Shown: positions 46,741 to 56,119 of the stretch, piece after piece | Position numbering within the stretch: the stretch's first letter is position 1 | Layout: each line of letters opens with the position of its first letter | Origin: Micractinium sp. NFX-FRZ | Lineage: Eukaryota; Chlorophyta; Trebouxiophyceae; Chlorellales; Chlorellaceae | Assembly (NCBI GenBank): GCA_029339195.1 | Contig: JAPTJF010000038.1 | Span: forward strand, 124,001-188,000 | DNA length: 64,000 bases | Reading direction: 5' to 3' | Position numbers and translations under genes: made by a program | Notes under the pieces: model-generated | What the model was told of the DNA's origin: nothing | The model's input: the letters and a program-made list of their open reading frames with translations, nothing else | The model's database searches: none

Positions 46741-48596
46741 TCATGCCCCGATGGCCGACAGCTTGCACAGCAGCCAGCAATTCCCTGCAATATACCAGGC
46801 AACCGCAGCACGCACAGCAGGGTGGCTGGCGGTGCCGCCTAACAAACGGTGCAAGCCGCGGTCACTGGCCGCTGCTGCCCGGCTGGCTGCTTGGCCCAAC
46901 CGCTGCAGCATGCGGCTGCTGCATCTGCTGCTGCTGTATAAGCTGCTGCCGTCAGCTTCGCACTGCTCCAGCGGCTGCCAGCTCCAGACAGACAGCAGCA
47001 GGGGTGCCAGCAGCCCAGTGACCAGGTGCAGCCAGGAGAGGGTAGCGTGGCACAGGGGGGCGCCTGCGCCAGGGGCCAGGTGGCATGCGGCATCTGCGGT
47101 CAGCCAAACCAGGGTGTGCGAGACCAGTGTGCCCCCCGAATGAGCCCGGCAGCTCAGCCCGTGACCCATCACCAGATGTTGCACCTCCCTTGCATGCCCA
47201 CAGGCCGTGCAAGCTCAGCCCCATCACTGGCTGCATCGGACGGCCTCCTCTCGCCTGATGCACGCATGCCACCCACCTGCCAGAGGCCGTGCCACTATGG
47301 ACACGCAACACAGCCCTGCTGACACACAGATGAACAGTCAGCAGAACCGCCACTCCCAACTCTCACCGCCCACCTGTCAGAGGCTTGGGCGCTATGTGCC
47401 CCGCAAGCGGCTGCACCGCCTCCAGTGGCAGCAATGCACGCTCCAGCAGCGCGGCGGCTGCGGCCTGGCGCTGGGCTGCCAGGGGGCCGCTGAGGATGGG
47501 GGTGGAGCAGTAGCCGCGCACGTTGGACGTGAGGGCGACCACCCCAGCATGCAGGGCCAGGGTGGCGGTGGGCGGCAGCAGCACGAAGGCACTCCACACG
47601 GCCCAAGGGAGCGCGCGCATGCCTGCGGTATGTTGGTTGGTGGTGCACACATGTGGTGATGATTGTCATGGTGGCGTGGGGGCAAATGCCAGTGCATGAG
47701 GGGTTGGTGAGCTGAGTGACAAGGCTTGGCAGAACTGGATGGTGGTGGTGGTGCCGGGGGAAGCGGGCTTCTACTCCTCCAGCGGGCTGTGGGCACCCCC
47801 AACCCCTTCGAGTGGCCCACACCCCAACACTGCAACTTGGCAGCCTGCATTTTGCTTGACTTAACTTGCATATTGCATGCCGGCTTTCCAGAAGGTGCAG
47901 CTGACGCAGCCTCTGCTGATGCCAGCAGCACAGTTGGCGCTCACCTGTGGCAGCGGTCAGCCAATCTGTGGCCGCCCCCAGGCGACCTGGCCTGGGCGGC
48001 CGCTCGAGCAGCACAGCGGTCCCCGCCCCAACGCCGCGGTTGCTGGGCGCAGCAGCAAGCAGGATTGCAATCCACAAAAAAGTGAGCAAGGACCTGCATG
48101 GAGTGAGGGTGAGGTGGTGCTTGGGCCTCGGCTAGAAGTAGGCTGTGGGCAACAATGGGGGCGCTGACCGGCGGGCGCAGGCCAAGGCGGCGACAGCGGC
48201 GGCGCCCCACGTGGCACAGCTGTGGTATGGTCTTGCGCACCTATGCCGCCAGTAAGCAACTGGGTGTCGTGCCATGCACAGCAGGACTGCCATGGCCGCG
48301 AGCAGGATGGTGAGGGCCGTGAGCAGGGGGAGGTTCGGGGGCAGGCTGCCCGGCACAGGGCGACGCTGCGCCAGGACGGCAATCGCTTGGCTGGCAACCA
48401 CAAAAGCCTGAGCCGCCAGGTCCATCTGGAAAGATGGTTGGTGCCAGCTGCGCTTCTGGGCCGGCCGGCCGGCCTGCCGGACTAGAGGAGCTGGAGCAGT
48501 GGGGGCAGCCGCAAGGGTACCGCCACCGCCGCTGCCGCCGGCAGGGCCGTGCTGCACCGGCCGCGCGGCCAGGCGCAACATGTCAAACCCAGCCAT
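46741..48596 (-). CDS. Multi-pass membrane protein, array copy C (358 aa, unknown family)
   Basis: Exons 48596-48241, 48093-47945, 47622-47374 and 47063-46741 join in frame to 1,077 nt. The start MAGFDMLRLAARPVQHG is followed by a Gly/Ala/Pro-rich stretch. An in-frame Met lies upstream at 48650. Helices include AAQAFVVASQAIAVLAQR, LLTALTILLAAMAVLLCMA, LLTFLWIAILLAAAP, VWSAFVLLPPTATLALHAGV, WLHLVTGLLAPLLLSVWSW and AVAWYIAGNCWLLCKL. Exon 3 is again 249 nt and has GYCSTPILSGPLAAQRQAAA. The tail ends KLSAIGA, as in copy A (RLSATGA). It is head-to-head with the truncated coiled-coil copy starting at 49073. Confidence 0.75.
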
Positions 48597-48932
48597 CGTC
48601 GCGCCCTGCAGAGAGTACAGCGCGGCAGGTACAGCGCGTTCTCGTTGCACAGGCCAGCCGCTGTCCTGCAGGGAGCTTGTGAGCGTCGCTCAGGCGTATC
48701 TTGCTCCACACACAAATTGTGCGTTGCCTACAGTCGTCCGGCGGTGCGAAAGATGCGAGCAAGGGTGCTGGCACCATGCAGCCTGCCGCGTCGGGTGCAT
48801 GGGCTGCGGAAGGCCACACAAATATCTCAACGGCCACTGGCACCTGCAAATAGCCTTCTAGTCCCGTGCTTGCCTTTTTCTCACGCCCGGGGGCCCAGGC
48901 CTTGACCATGCGCCCCGAGCAGCCCAAAACAG

Positions 48933-50157
48933 TGTGGCAGCGTGCGCGTGTGGCGCTGCCGCCGGCACGTCTGCCGCCAGTGCTGCCACCGCCGCACTGC
49001 TCCGACCTCTGCTCAGAGCCCTGCGGCCTGTCCGCTGCCCTGTGATGCCTCGTCCTCCCGTGCAGGTGCAGCATGGGCAAAAAGAGCCGGAGGGGGCCGC
49101 CCACAGGCGGCGCTGCTGCCGCGCCGGCTGCCGCCGCAACAGCCGCAGCAGCACCCACCAGCGCCATCGGCAGCAGCAGCGGTGGCACCTCTGCGGCGGT
49201 GCTGGCAGCAGCTGCGTTTGATGCGCAGAGCCTACTGGGATCTGAGGCGGACATCACGGTTCGCCTGGGGGAGCTGTTGGACAGCATCCGCTGCCGCAAC
49301 GTGCTGCAACGCCTGCGCGCTGCGGGGTACAGCGACCATGTGGCGCAGGTGGGCGCTGGCAGGCGGCTGTCACACAGGAGCCATTTCGGCCACGCCACCT
49401 TTGTTGGCATGTGTGAGAGCCATGCGGCCGGGAGAAGTTGGGGCAGAGCTTGCCTTCCGGCCATGCCTTCTGTGTAGCGGTCGCACACATACACGGTGCG
49501 CTGCTCTCCTGTGCGCCTGCCCACCTGCCTGCCCCGCCCGCCTGCAGCGTGCCTGCCTGGAGGTGCACCAGGCCAAGCGCGAGGTCAACTACGAGTCTGC
49601 TGTAAAATGGATCAGGTACATGGGTGTACACTTGTGTCGGTGTTGCTATCGGACGGTCTGAAGGGTTGAACAGGGGTGGTGCTGCCGGGTGGTTTGGGAA
49701 AGATGGAACAGGGGTGGTGCTGCCGGGTGGTTTGGGAAAGATGGAACAGGGGTGGGGGTGCCGGGTGGTTTGGGAAAGAAATGGAACAGTGGGGGGCTGC
49801 TGCTTGTGTGGAAGGGCGGACCGCCCACCAGGGCAGCAGGAAGTCGAGCCTGGAGCTTTCGCACGGTGAAGTGCAGTTGGGGGGTGTCCGTGGGTGGGTG
49901 GCGGGTGCAGCTGCTGGTTGGGAGGGCAAGCCTGTGCCCCCACCCAACCCTCAGGAGCTCGTCATGCCCCGGGAGCGCTCCGCCCCAGCCGCCGCTACGA
50001 CACTGCCGCCTCGCATGCCTCCGCTTCCGTTCCTGGCCCTGCGCCCGGCCCCGCGACCTCTGTCCCACTTCATCCTGCCCCGCCCTCCCCTGCCGCCCCA
50101 CCCCCAGGCGTCACGACATCACCAAAATCGACTGCCCGCTGCAACCGCTGGAGCTGC
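48933..50157 (+). repeat. Segmental duplication of 35240-36488
   Basis: This 1.2-kb block matches the 5' flank, exons 1-2, introns 1-2 and the start of exon 3 of the coiled-coil gene. The left boundary is near TGTGGCAGCGTGCGCGTGT; the right boundary falls just after GAGCTGC in exon 3. Both introns, including the minisatellite, are nearly identical to the source. The first 150 bp are more divergent. The event looks recent and DNA-based, since introns are kept. Confidence 0.93.
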
Positions 50158-50339
50158 CGGGGCGGCACTTGTCTGGTTGTTTGGAGAGCTTGAAGTGGCG
50201 GCCGATTGTCGCGGCCAGAGTGGGGGCATTGGCAGGGGCACCCAGAGCACCTGCCGGCGGCGCCGGGCCGCAGACGGTGCAGACAGACAGTGGCAGTGCT
50301 GCTGGTGCCAGCAGCGCCCTGACTGGCCTTTGCTGCTAG
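49073..50339 (+). pseudogene. Truncated chimeric copy of the coiled-coil gene
   Basis: Exons 49073-49348, 49548-49615 and 50108-50339 splice in frame to 191 residues. The first 130 or so match the N-terminus of the 35392 gene: MGKKSRRGPP, ADITVRLGELLDSIRCRNVL, RACLEVHQAKREVNYESAVK, ITKIDCPLQPLEL. Exon 1 is 12 nt shorter, in frame. After the breakpoint at 50157 the frame runs into unrelated sequence (PGRHLSGCLESLKWRPIVAA) and stops at 50337-50339. All coiled-coil exons are lost. It keeps an open frame, splice sites and only about 130 bp of the original upstream DNA, so it may be a dying fragment or a young chimeric gene with only the N-terminal domain. Confidence 0.75.
49667..49790. repeat. 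Duplicated 38-bp intronic minisatellite
   Basis: This is the copy of the array at 35998-36120, with the same unit number and only a few base changes. Confidence 0.9.
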
Positions 50340-51521
50340 CTCAATCATGTATGCCTCTTGCAAGGGCACTGCTGGGATATTTGGGTGGTCGGCGCAGGCG
50401 GCCATATGCGCGCATTGCTGCAGGCACGCCTGGTGACCTTTGCCCGAGCACAGGTGCGGCCAGGCAGGGTGGCAGTGGCGGCTTGCTACCAAGCTGCACC
50501 GCTTGCTAGGTAATTGTGTCTTTGTGCAGCGGCAATGGCGGGGTTAACGAGGGGTGGGAGATGCAGGTGGGCATGCCTGCAGGTGCACGAAATGCTGGAC
50601 TCAAACGACCTTGCAGCCTCTCCTCATGCACAATGTGCGGCCCACCACAGGGGCATTCAAGGTGGGGCCGAGGGCATGTGAGCTATCTCACGATGGTTGC
50701 CCGGGTCTACCTGGAGCGGTGGCACCTGCAGCAGCCTGCAGCACTTCCTAAACGCAGTGCTCATGGACGTTGCCGCTCCCAAAATGGATGGAATGTTCAT
50801 GGAACACCGTACAGGGTCCAGGAGGAAGCGTTGTTTTGCATGAGCTGCAACATTGCCCTGGCCTGCCTGTGGATGAACGGTCCGCACTGAGCGGTGCTGT
50901 TGCTGCGCATGCACGGCACCATGAGCACCATGAGCATCACGGGAAGAGCTCCTTGCCTCGCTGGGCTAGCTCCAGGCTGTACAGGTCCGTCTAGGAACTG
51001 AAGGGGAGGCCAGCCCTGCTGAGCAGGCACGGCAGGCTCATGCGGGCCGGCCCTGCTTGTGGTCCCCCCCTCCGCAAATCCACGCGTGCCTTCTGTTCTT
51101 AGCCTCCTAGACGAGACTGACGGCCCAAAGGTGCAGTCGAAAGGGCAGCCCCTTCGCCCTTGGACAATCTCTCAGGCCTTGGCTGGGGCAGGTTATAGGG
51201 CACCCCGGCAGGCTTCTGGCTGGTCATTGGACACTCCCCCGCCCAGGTCATGAATCTGGACGAGTACAAGCGGCAGAAGCGGTTGGCGGCGTGAGCAGCA
51301 CCGTGCGCATTAGGTGCGCTGCGTGCTGCGGTAGCCGCAGGCGGGAGCGGCGCACAGCTGGCGCAAGCAACTCCTTGGAGCTGCCAGAGGGCTATGGCGT
51401 GCATCTGATGCTGTGGCATTGCACGAACTTACCCTAAACAAGAGAGCTTACGAGGAGCAGAGGCTAGAGCCGGGGGTTCCCAGTTGCCAGCGCCCCGGAG
51501 CAACCACGACACTCTGCAGCC
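50340..51521. other. Region with no complete gene, between the truncated copy and the cyclophilin gene
   Basis: Short open frames are present but no full gene could be assembled. An exon-like segment ends at 51294 (separate entry). The rest should hold the promoter and 5' UTR of the gene at 51522. Confidence 0.45.
51247..51294 (+). other. Orphan terminal-exon-like segment, HABP4-tail-like
   Basis: After CCGCCCAG the sequence reads VMNLDEYKRQKRLAA and then a stop. The last exon of the HABP4-type gene (28404-28357) is also exactly 48 nt, starts in phase 0 and reads VKTLDEYEAEKAQKA and then a stop. I could not find the other HABP4 exons upstream, so this may be a relic of a second copy or chance. 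Confidence 0.3.
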
Positions 51522-54500
51522 ATGGGTAAAGGCGGCACACGCTTTTGCGGAGAAGCAGTGGGATCCCGGGCCAAGGCCAAGGGCTACACGGGAAAAGACA
51601 TGAAGAAGGTGCGAGCGGCGGCGTCTGTAGGCGCCCCTGCTGTCTGATTACGCCTCTGCACTGCCGGCAAGGCAGAAGAGCACCTCGAGACGGCGCGGCG
51701 CACCCGGTCCTGGCTTGCCACCTGCCGCCGCCGCCGCCGCCGCCGCCAGTCCGCAGCTGCTGGCGGCTTCTGGCACATGCGTGAACAGCTGGCATACTTC
51801 ACACCTGCTCTGCCGTGCACGGTGCCTGTCTTCCACTCCATATTCAGGATATGGAGGCCTTCCTGGCCACGGGTGTGCACCCCGAGGTGGAGCGGGCGCG
51901 GCTGGCACAGCAGGACGTCATCCCGCCGCTGCCGGAGCGCTCCACCCAGCGACAGCACGTGTTCATGGATGTGGCGGTCAACAACCAGACCAAGGGTGGG
52001 CGGGTGTGAGGGCGTGCGTCATGTGCTTGCACATCTCCACACCTGTTTTGCCAAGGTGCGGGCGGAGGTGGCAAGGGTGCTGGCACGACCCTCGCTCAGT
52101 GCTGTTTCTGGTGTATGCCATTGTGCTTCTTCTGCTGCCCATCTGCCATCCGCACGCCTTCCTCATCATGCCTTCACGTGCCACCTCACTGCAGGGCGGC
52201 TAGTCATCGAGCTGTTTGATGACATAGCTCCTGTGGCAGTCCTGCACTTCCGCAACCGCTGCTCAGGTGACAGGCTGCGAGGCAGAAGTGGGGATGGGCA
52301 TTTGGGACGGACCGCAAACTGTGCGTGTGGGGCACAGGTCGTACACATCCCCAGCCGCTTCTCATCCCCACCTGCGTGCCCGCCTGCCCACACCTACGCT
52401 GCCTGTGATAAGTCGAATACCTCTGCTGCCACGGTTGCTGCTGGCATGGTGCAGCTCCTCCCGCTGAGCGCCAGCACGGCTGCCCCTCCTCACCCTGCCC
52501 GCCCACCTTGCCCGCCCTCCTGCCTCCCCGTGCCTGCCCCTCCCACGCCGCCTTCCCTCTGCAGAGGGCGCCAGCGACTCGTTCAAGGGGACAGCCATCC
52601 ACAAGTTGGTGAAAGACATGGGAGCCTTTGGGGGGCAGTCAAGCAGGTGGGGCCAGTCACGCGTGTGTGCGTTGTATGGTGGAGACGGCTGGGCACTAGA
52701 GTCTGGGGGCTCTTTCAGGGGCCAGTTGTCCAGCTGCGTTTGCAACGTGTGCAGGCGCAGGCTGCTGGGGGCGCGGGACCGAAGCACCCCCGCACGTCTG
52801 TCCACCGCAGCCTCTCGCAGCGTGTGCCTGGCAGTGGCAAGGGCCAGCCAGGGTGGACTGGTTTGGGATCCTGTTGAGAGACGCAAGCCGGCCGCCAGGG
52901 GGTACAACTCACATAGCAGGGGCAACGGCAAGGATGCGAAATGTAGTGCGGGGCGCGCCGCCAGTGCCTTGGCTCCGCGCACTGAGCAGGTCTGCAGCAC
53001 ATCCGCTGGACTCCCTGCTGCTCATTGCCACTCTCACCTTGCTGTCGTTGCTGCTGTGGTTGCCGTGGCCGCCTGCTGCAGGTACCGAGAGGGAGTGCAC
53101 ATGAAGCGGTACATGCAGGTAGGCTGCTGCAGACATGCAGGTACACTCTGCACCGCACTGTGAGGCGTCAAGGTGTGCCAGCACTGCTGCACCACGGCGG
53201 GCCTACCGCGTCTCCTGGCCAGGCAGGCAGGCAGGCAGGCAGGAGCCCCGCCCTGCGGCACGCCTCGCCTGGCACGCCCGCTTTGCTTGACGCCTGCACC
53301 CCCCCGCCCCTCCCCCCTGCCCGCAGCTGCGGCACAGTGAGGAGGGGCTGGCCTCCATCTCGCTGCAGGGGGATGAGTTCTGCATCACGACCGGGCGGGC
53401 GCTGATGCTGGATGAGACGCACCAGGTGGGCGGGTGCTGCTGTGCATGCTGGGACAGCTTGTCAAAAGTTTGTCATCACTCTGTGGCAGGCGCTCATGCT
53501 AACAGTGCACCAGTTGGGTGGGCAAATGTATGCTTTTGGGTTCAGGTTAACAAGGAAGTTTGGGTGCGGTCTAGTGGTGTGGGTGCACGATCTTCTTTGC
53601 TGGCGGGTGTGAGGAGGTATGCCGAGGAGCCGGAGATTGCCGTGTGCCGCTGTGTGCGCCGTGCCCTGGCCATGCGCTGGCTAACACATCTGGCCAATGC
53701 TCGTCCAGCCCACCGCTGCTGCCCGGCCTGTACTACTCCCGCGTGCCTACTGCTTCTGCCGCCCCCCAGCCCTGTACTATTCTCGTCCGCCCATCGCTGC
53801 TGCCGCCCCGGCCTGCACTCGCCGTCCCCCCCCCCCCCCCCCGGCTCGCAGGTGGTGGGGCGGCTGTGCGGCGGGCGAGAGCTACTGGAGCTGTTCAACG
53901 GCATGCGGACTGACGTGAATGATGCGCCGCAGTATCGCCTGCGAGTGGCGCGCTGCGGCTTCACAAACGCAGGTGCGCGAGGCGCCTGGGGAGTGGATGG
54001 GGTGCCTTATGAACATGTGGGTGTGTGGTGTTGGGGAGGGGCAGGACAATGAAGCGGGGAGCAGGGCAGCAGGCCACGCAGGTGCTGCTTTGAGCCTTCC
54101 TGCTGCTCGCCCTGCTCGCCTGCTGTCCTGCCTGCTACCTGACTGCCCGCTCACCCTTCGTGCCGGCCCGTAGCAGCCCAGTTCGTACTTCCTGCACCCC
54201 TGGGCACTGCAGCTTCACGCCCCTTCCCTGACTCTCCCCGCTGCGCCGTGCCGCGCGCTCCTTGCCCTCCTGCAGATGGCACGCTGGAGGATTTCGACGA
54301 GTCGGGGGCGGGCAGCGGCGGCAACAAGAAGGAGACGGCGGAGGAGGCGGCAGCGCGGGTGAAGCTGGAGGCAGCAAAGGCACGGGAGTCTGTCAGGTGA
54401 GATGTGGTGCAGGCCTGTAGGGCACGAGGGGAGGGGCTGGTTGGATGGATGCCAGATGTGCTGGCTGGTTTCTGACTGGAGGGCAACCTGGGCGGTGCTC

Positions 54501-54941
54501 AAGCACGCAAACTTGTGAGGGGTGGGAGGAGGCGACGGCAGGTGGAGGGTAAATGGCGAGTGAACGGGGGTGAGGCAGGCGCATATTGCTTGGGGTGCCA
54601 GGGCGTGTGATGTGGTCGTGCTAGCTGGCGGGCAGGCAGAGGGCTGGAGTTGGGCGCTGGCGACCTTGCAAAGACCCGCGTGAACCTCACAGTGCGCAAG
54701 GTCCCTTTTCCCTTCCAACCGCCCCTGTCCCCTCAATACACCTGCTGCGCACACGTGGCTTCCTCCCTCCCCGCCCTGCAGACAGGCGCTGCAGACGGGG
54801 CTGGAGGCCAGCGGCAGCAAGCGCAAGGCGCCAGAGGGCGGCAGCGGGGCAGCGGTGGGAGGAGGGGCGGCCAAGAAAGGAATGCTGGACAACATGCTCG
54901 GAGACATTAGCAGCAGCGAGGAGGAGGACGAGGAGGTGTAG
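51522..54941 (+). CDS. Cyclophilin-like protein with degenerate active site, acidic tail
   Basis: Nine exons join with matching phases: 51522-51608, then near 51849-51995, 52195-52266, 52565-52647, 53082-53118, 53326-53426, 53853-53971, 54276-54396 and 54781-54941. The start is MGKGGTRFCGEAVGSRAKAK. The fold follows cyclophilins: HVFMDVAVNNQTKGRLVIEL, FDDIAPVAVLHFRNRC, DSFKGTAIHKLVKDMGAFGG, GLASISLQGDEFCIT, LDETHQVVGRLCGGRELLEL, and a closing YRLRVARCG. In active cyclophilins the strand after FKGS reads FHRVIKxFMIQGGDF; here the catalytic Arg is Lys and the F, M and Q positions are changed. Prolyl isomerase activity is therefore doubtful, and a binding role is more likely. The C-terminus (SGSKRKAPEGG, DISSSEEEDEEV) resembles tails of nuclear, RNA-associated cyclophilins. 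Cellular location is inferred. Confidence 0.82.
53221..53243. repeat. (GGCA)n microsatellite in a cyclophilin-gene intron
   Basis: Five to six AGGC/GGCA units in a row lie before the exon at 53326. Confidence 0.85.
53825..53842. repeat. 18-nt poly-C tract before a 3' splice site
   Basis: An unbroken C run lies just upstream of the CAG acceptor near 53852, acting as an extreme polypyrimidine tract. Confidence 0.85.
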
Positions 54942-56119
54942 GCGCCATCCAGTGCGCACAGCCCGCCCTTGGCCTACTCGTGGCTCACGCCCCCCACCGC
55001 CAATCACTTTTTGCAGAGCTTCAGCGGCTGAAGGCCTTTGACCTGACACACCCCATGACATGACTTAACCTCACACGACCTTCCTCCTGCTTGCTGCTTC
55101 CCCCTGTCCGGGCTGGCTCGCGCCCGCGAGCCCTGCTCATCTTTTGGCCGGCTTGCTCAATCCCGTTACAAACAACATGAATGGCAATGTTTTATACGCC
55201 ATCGAAATGAGTATGGAACGACGTCGGGGTTGTGAAGATGGCAGGGGGAGCGGCGGTGGGTGTCATTGGGGAGAGGCAGACTGGAGGCTGGAGGTTGGCC
55301 TCAATGGAGCCGCAGTTATTTTTTGTGAGTGAGGCATCCAGCGGGCCTGCGCCCACCCAACAAACATGTTTCTAGGCTGTGATTGCTTGAAAGTGCACAA
55401 AAACCCGCAGCACCCACCAACCTCGTTGTCATCGACCACGGCAGCCAGCACCCACCCAATATGCGCAGCACCTCCCATACCCTTCGTCTCTCCGAAATGC
55501 CTCACTTGCATGTCAGCTGAAAGTGTGGTATTTCACGTAGTATATAAACAGGCCATTTCGGCCAAGCCAATTTCATAGACGGCAGAAGGTGGGTGCTACG
55601 GCGAGTGGGTGCTGACCTGGCCCTGCTGCGCGTGCTTTGAGTCACGATTGCCCAAGTCGCGCGCGATCCGTGGAGATCCCATTCCTCCCGCTCTTAGAGC
55701 ATCCAATTCTTCTTTGGCCCGCCGGCGACGCTGTCAAGCCCAACCAACTCTTCGAAACTCCCCTGGCCCCCTTTGCTCCCGCGACGCCAGCCTCCCTCGC
55801 ACAGGCAAGGAAATATCCAGTGTTTCAACTTGAGGGAGCGGCGTAGAGGCAACGCATTCGGACCGGCCGATTGCCGCTGGCAGCAAGGGCTTGCTGCCTG
55901 GGCTCCGCTTTCTGAACGGCCACTTTGTCGGTTGCCTCGCGGTCAGTTTTGCGCATTGCTGCTGCACGAGATGGATGCGGCTCCCGCCGAAAGGCAGGCG
56001 CTGCTGCCCTCGAGGCTGCGCTGCCCCCTGGCCATCTGCCGCCAACCGCCCCCATCCCGCTTGCACCCACTTGAATTGCAGTCCGTCGACATCCTTCCGT
56101 CGACATCCTCCCCGCCATC
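54942..56119. promoter_or_regulatory. Intergenic region with a TATA-like element
   Basis: It holds the 3' UTR of the cyclophilin gene and the promoter and 5' UTR of the cysteine-rich gene at 56120. TATATAAA at 55541-55548 is the clearest TATA-like element in the window. If used, it implies a leader of about 550 nt or an unseen 5' intron. No gene is supported. Confidence 0.45.

Noticed and set aside
50516..50890. 124-residue open frame after the truncated copy
   Set aside because: No paralogue, splice support or recognisable domain; kept only as part of an unassigned region.
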